Below, piece after piece: positions 6,444-7,445 of a stretch of DNA of 7,445 nt. Source of the DNA: DATJSJ01 sp035504175 (lineage in GTDB: Bacteria > Pseudomonadota > Alphaproteobacteria > Acetobacterales > Acetobacteraceae); assembly GCA_035504175.1 (NCBI GenBank), contig DATJSJ010000226.1:1-7445 (forward strand), in the 5' to 3' direction. Below the pieces are notes generated by a model, which was not told the origin of the DNA, made no database searches, and was given only the letters and a program-made list of their open reading frames with translations. Both the position numbers and the translations under genes were made by a program. Position 1 is the first letter of the stretch; every line of letters starts with the position of its first letter.

Positions 6444-6463
6444 TCCGAGCCCCCTTCCTTGCG

Positions 6464-6482
6464 GCGCGGGGCCAGCCCGCGC
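6464..6482 (-). promoter_or_regulatory. GC-rich hairpin just upstream of the tolC ribosome-binding site
   Basis: GCGCGGG (6464-6470) and CCCGCGC (6476-6482) form a perfect seven-base all-GC stem around a five-base loop. In the tolC mRNA it would sit directly before the AAGGAAGGGGG purine stretch and could influence ribosome access, RNA stability or attenuation. No T-run follows, so it is not a standard terminator. The role is speculative. Confidence 0.3.
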
Positions 6483-6565
6483 GGCGGCGCTCACATCTGC
6501 CACACGCGGCGGCGCCGCGCCATCGCTTCGCGCCGAACCCCGGCCCGGAGATTGGGCCCGCGCGC

Positions 6566-7228
6566 TCAGAAGGTGAAGGCCGGCGTCGGTTCCAGCGGTG
6601 GCAGCAGCGGCGTGGCGCAGTCGAATTCCGGCTGGGCGCGCAGGCCGATCGAGGACGGCTCGGCCAGGACCGCCCGGCCGGTGACGCCCGGCCGGCGCAG
6701 CACCGTCACCAGGCGTCCCGACTCTGTCCGTACCTGGCCCTCGATCGCGGGCGGGATCTCGCGCACCGCGCCCTCGACCATGATGACGTCCCAGGGCGCG
6801 CCCGACGACCAGCCCGCCGCGAGCGGCCCCTGAACCAGCGCCACCCTCGGGGCGAATTCCGGCAGGACGCGCCGGGCGATCGCCAGCAGCGCCTCGTCTT
6901 CCTCGAGCGCGGTGACCTCGGCGCCGCAGGCGGCCAGAACCGCCGCGCCGTAGCCGGTCCCGGCGGCGACCACCAGGACGCGCTCCCCCGGCTGCGGGCG
7001 TGCCATTTGCACCAGGCGGGCCAGCACCATCGGTTCCATCAGCACCCGGCCGCGGCCGAGCGGGATGTCCTCGTCGATATAGGCCAGCGGCGCCTGTGCC
7101 GACGGCAGGAAGCGCTCCCGCGGCAGGCGGCGCATGGCGTCGAGCAGACGAGGATCCGTGACCCGGTTGGGCCGGATCTGCCCGTCCACCATCTTGCGGC
7201 GCGCATCCTCGAACGCGATCGGGTCCAT
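6566..7228 (-). CDS. Protein-L-isoaspartate O-methyltransferase-like protein
   Basis: A 220-residue SAM-dependent methyltransferase of the PCM family, which in its classical form methylates isoaspartyl residues so that aged proteins can be repaired. Residues 1-60 resemble PCM (MVDGQIRPNRVTDPRLLDAM at 13-32, RERFLP at 37-42, YIDEDIPLG at 50-58). Motif I, VLVVAAGTGYGAAVLA (84-99), with acidic E109 after the second strand, is the SAM-binding site, and APWDVIMVEGAV (144-155) matches the post-motif strand. The usual QTISAPHM substrate-site signature is replaced by RVLMEPMV (61-68), and the usual GDGxxG loop reads GPLAAG (134-139). The name therefore describes the fold rather than proven activity. 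The ATG at 7228 gives the family start MDPIAFEDARRKMVDGQIR; an upstream in-frame ATG at 7306 would add 26 unrelated residues and overlap the divergent promoter region. It is the first gene of the cluster with tolC, popZ and valS. I give no gene symbol because activity is uncertain. Confidence 0.85.
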   Translation of the reverse strand: MDPIAFEDARRKMVDGQIRPNRVTDPRLLDAMRRLPRERFLPSAQAPLAYIDEDIPLGRGRVLMEPMVLARLVQMARPQPGERVLVVAAGTGYGAAVLAACGAEVTALEEDEALLAIARRVLPEFAPRVALVQGPLAAGWSSGAPWDVIMVEGAVREIPPAIEGQVRTESGRLVTVLRRPGVTGRAVLAEPSSIGLRAQPEFDCATPLLPPLEPTPAFTF

Positions 7229-7259
7229 CGGCGGCTCATCGATTGCTGCGACAGCGAGG

Positions 7260-7265
7260 CTTATA
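7260..7265 (-). promoter_or_regulatory. Candidate -10 box for the pcm-like gene cluster
   Basis: On the minus strand TATAAG (7265-7260) stands out in very GC-rich sequence, 31 bases before the ATG at 7228. That fits a transcription start around 7253 and a leader of about 25 nt. The hexamer 17 bases upstream (TGGCGT, 7288-7283) is a poor -35 match, so only the -10 box is proposed. Confidence 0.35.
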
Positions 7266-7296
7266 CGGAGGCGCGTGGAGTGACGCCAGGACGGGC

Positions 7297-7326
7297 TTGA
7301 CCGCACGGCGACCGGCCGTGGATATA
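7297..7326 (+). promoter_or_regulatory. Candidate sigma-70 promoter for tRNA-Cys
   Basis: TTGACC (7297-7302) and GATATA (7321-7326) are separated by 18 bases, with TATAC overlapping the latter. Transcription would begin near 7333, about 30 bases before the mature tRNA. The AT-rich -10 region in GC-rich DNA and the position upstream of a stable-RNA gene support the call. Confidence 0.5.
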
Positions 7327-7329
7327 CCT

Positions 7330-7357
7330 CCGGCGCTCCGCTCGAGGCGGAGGCCGG
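7330..7357 (+). repeat. Strong inverted repeat in the tRNA-Cys leader
   Basis: CCGGC (7330-7334) plus CTCCGC (7336-7341) pair with GCGGAG (7347-7352) plus GCCGG (7353-7357). This gives 11 base pairs with one bulged G (7335) and the loop TCGAG. It lies between the candidate promoter and the tRNA 5' end. It could be a leader hairpin removed by RNase P processing, or a transcript end on the minus strand from upstream DNA; neither is shown. Confidence 0.4.
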
Positions 7358-7364
7358 CTGCCTG

Positions 7365-7438
7365 GGTCCGGTGGCAGAGTGGTGATGCAGCGGACTGCAA
7401 ATCCGCGTATGCCGGTTCGATTCCGGCCCGGACCTCCA
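7365..7438 (+). tRNA. tRNA-Cys (anticodon GCA)
   Basis: A complete 74-nt cloverleaf. The acceptor arms GGTCCGG (7365-7371) and CCGGACC (7428-7434) pair perfectly. The anticodon stem is GCGGA (7390-7394) with TCCGC (7402-7406), and its seven-base loop CTGCAAA carries the anticodon GCA at 7397-7399, which reads UGC/UGU as cysteine. The T arm is GCCGG-TTCGATT-CCGGC. Discriminator base T7435 (U73), a main identity element for cysteinyl-tRNA synthetase, is followed by encoded CCA (7436-7438). It is divergent from the pcm-like gene. Confidence 0.97.
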
Positions 7439-7445
7439 GCGGCCC

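Noticed and set aside
4194..6833. Plus-strand open frame of 879 codons over tolC
   Set aside because: It is a shadow of tolC, popZ and the pcm-like gene with Arg/Pro-rich, low-complexity translation. The minus-strand proteins have clear family motifs.
7435..7445. Phage or island attachment site at the tRNA-Cys 3' end
   Set aside because: tRNA 3' ends are common integration targets, but only seven bases follow the gene here and no integrase or duplicated tRNA end is visible.
1..7445. CRISPR array, insertion sequence or multi-gene novel defence system
   Set aside because: No regularly spaced repeats, transposase, terminal inverted repeats or unknown gene cluster was seen; apart from ccdAB the genes are housekeeping.

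Overview
This 7.4-kb window is GC-rich DNA (roughly 70% by eye) from an alphaproteobacterium. The strongest evidence for the group is a PopZ-type polar-organizing protein gene (DUF2497 family, essentially restricted to Alphaproteobacteria) placed between tolC and valS. The IlvD N-terminus is of the [2Fe-2S] type also common there. An Acetobacteraceae/Rhodospirillales origin is possible, but this is only an impression from protein style.

Layout, left to right. (1) Positions 1-551, minus strand: the first 183 codons of ilvD (dihydroxy-acid dehydratase), running off the left edge. (2) Positions 552-820: a spacer with a candidate ilvD promoter pointing left and a candidate ccd promoter/operator pointing right. 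(3) Positions 821-1377, plus strand: a chromosomal ccdAB toxin-antitoxin pair whose genes share one base. (4) Positions 1378-1575: a convergent spacer with three strong hairpins. (5) Positions 1576-7228, minus strand: a four-gene cluster transcribed right to left, pcm-like methyltransferase, tolC, popZ, valS. (6) Positions 7229-7364: a divergent spacer with candidate promoters for both sides. (7) Positions 7365-7438, plus strand: a complete tRNA-Cys(GCA) with encoded CCA.

Most of the window is core metabolism and cell biology: branched-chain amino acid synthesis, translation, outer-membrane export and pole organisation. The two tightly spaced junctions are tolC/popZ (2 nt apart) and ccdA/ccdB (1 nt overlap). 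The pcm/tolC and popZ/valS junctions have gaps of 122 and 114 nt, so internal promoters or processing are possible. The only accessory-looking element is ccdAB, lodged between ilvD and the end of valS.

The points most worth a second look are: the CcdB C-terminus, Thr-Gly-Leu instead of the gyrase-poisoning Trp-Gly-Ile of the F-plasmid toxin; the pcm-like protein, which keeps the SAM fold but lacks the usual isoaspartate-methyltransferase signature; and the unusually proline-rich, only moderately acidic linker of PopZ. I found no CRISPR array, transposon, prophage gene or clearly novel multi-gene system.
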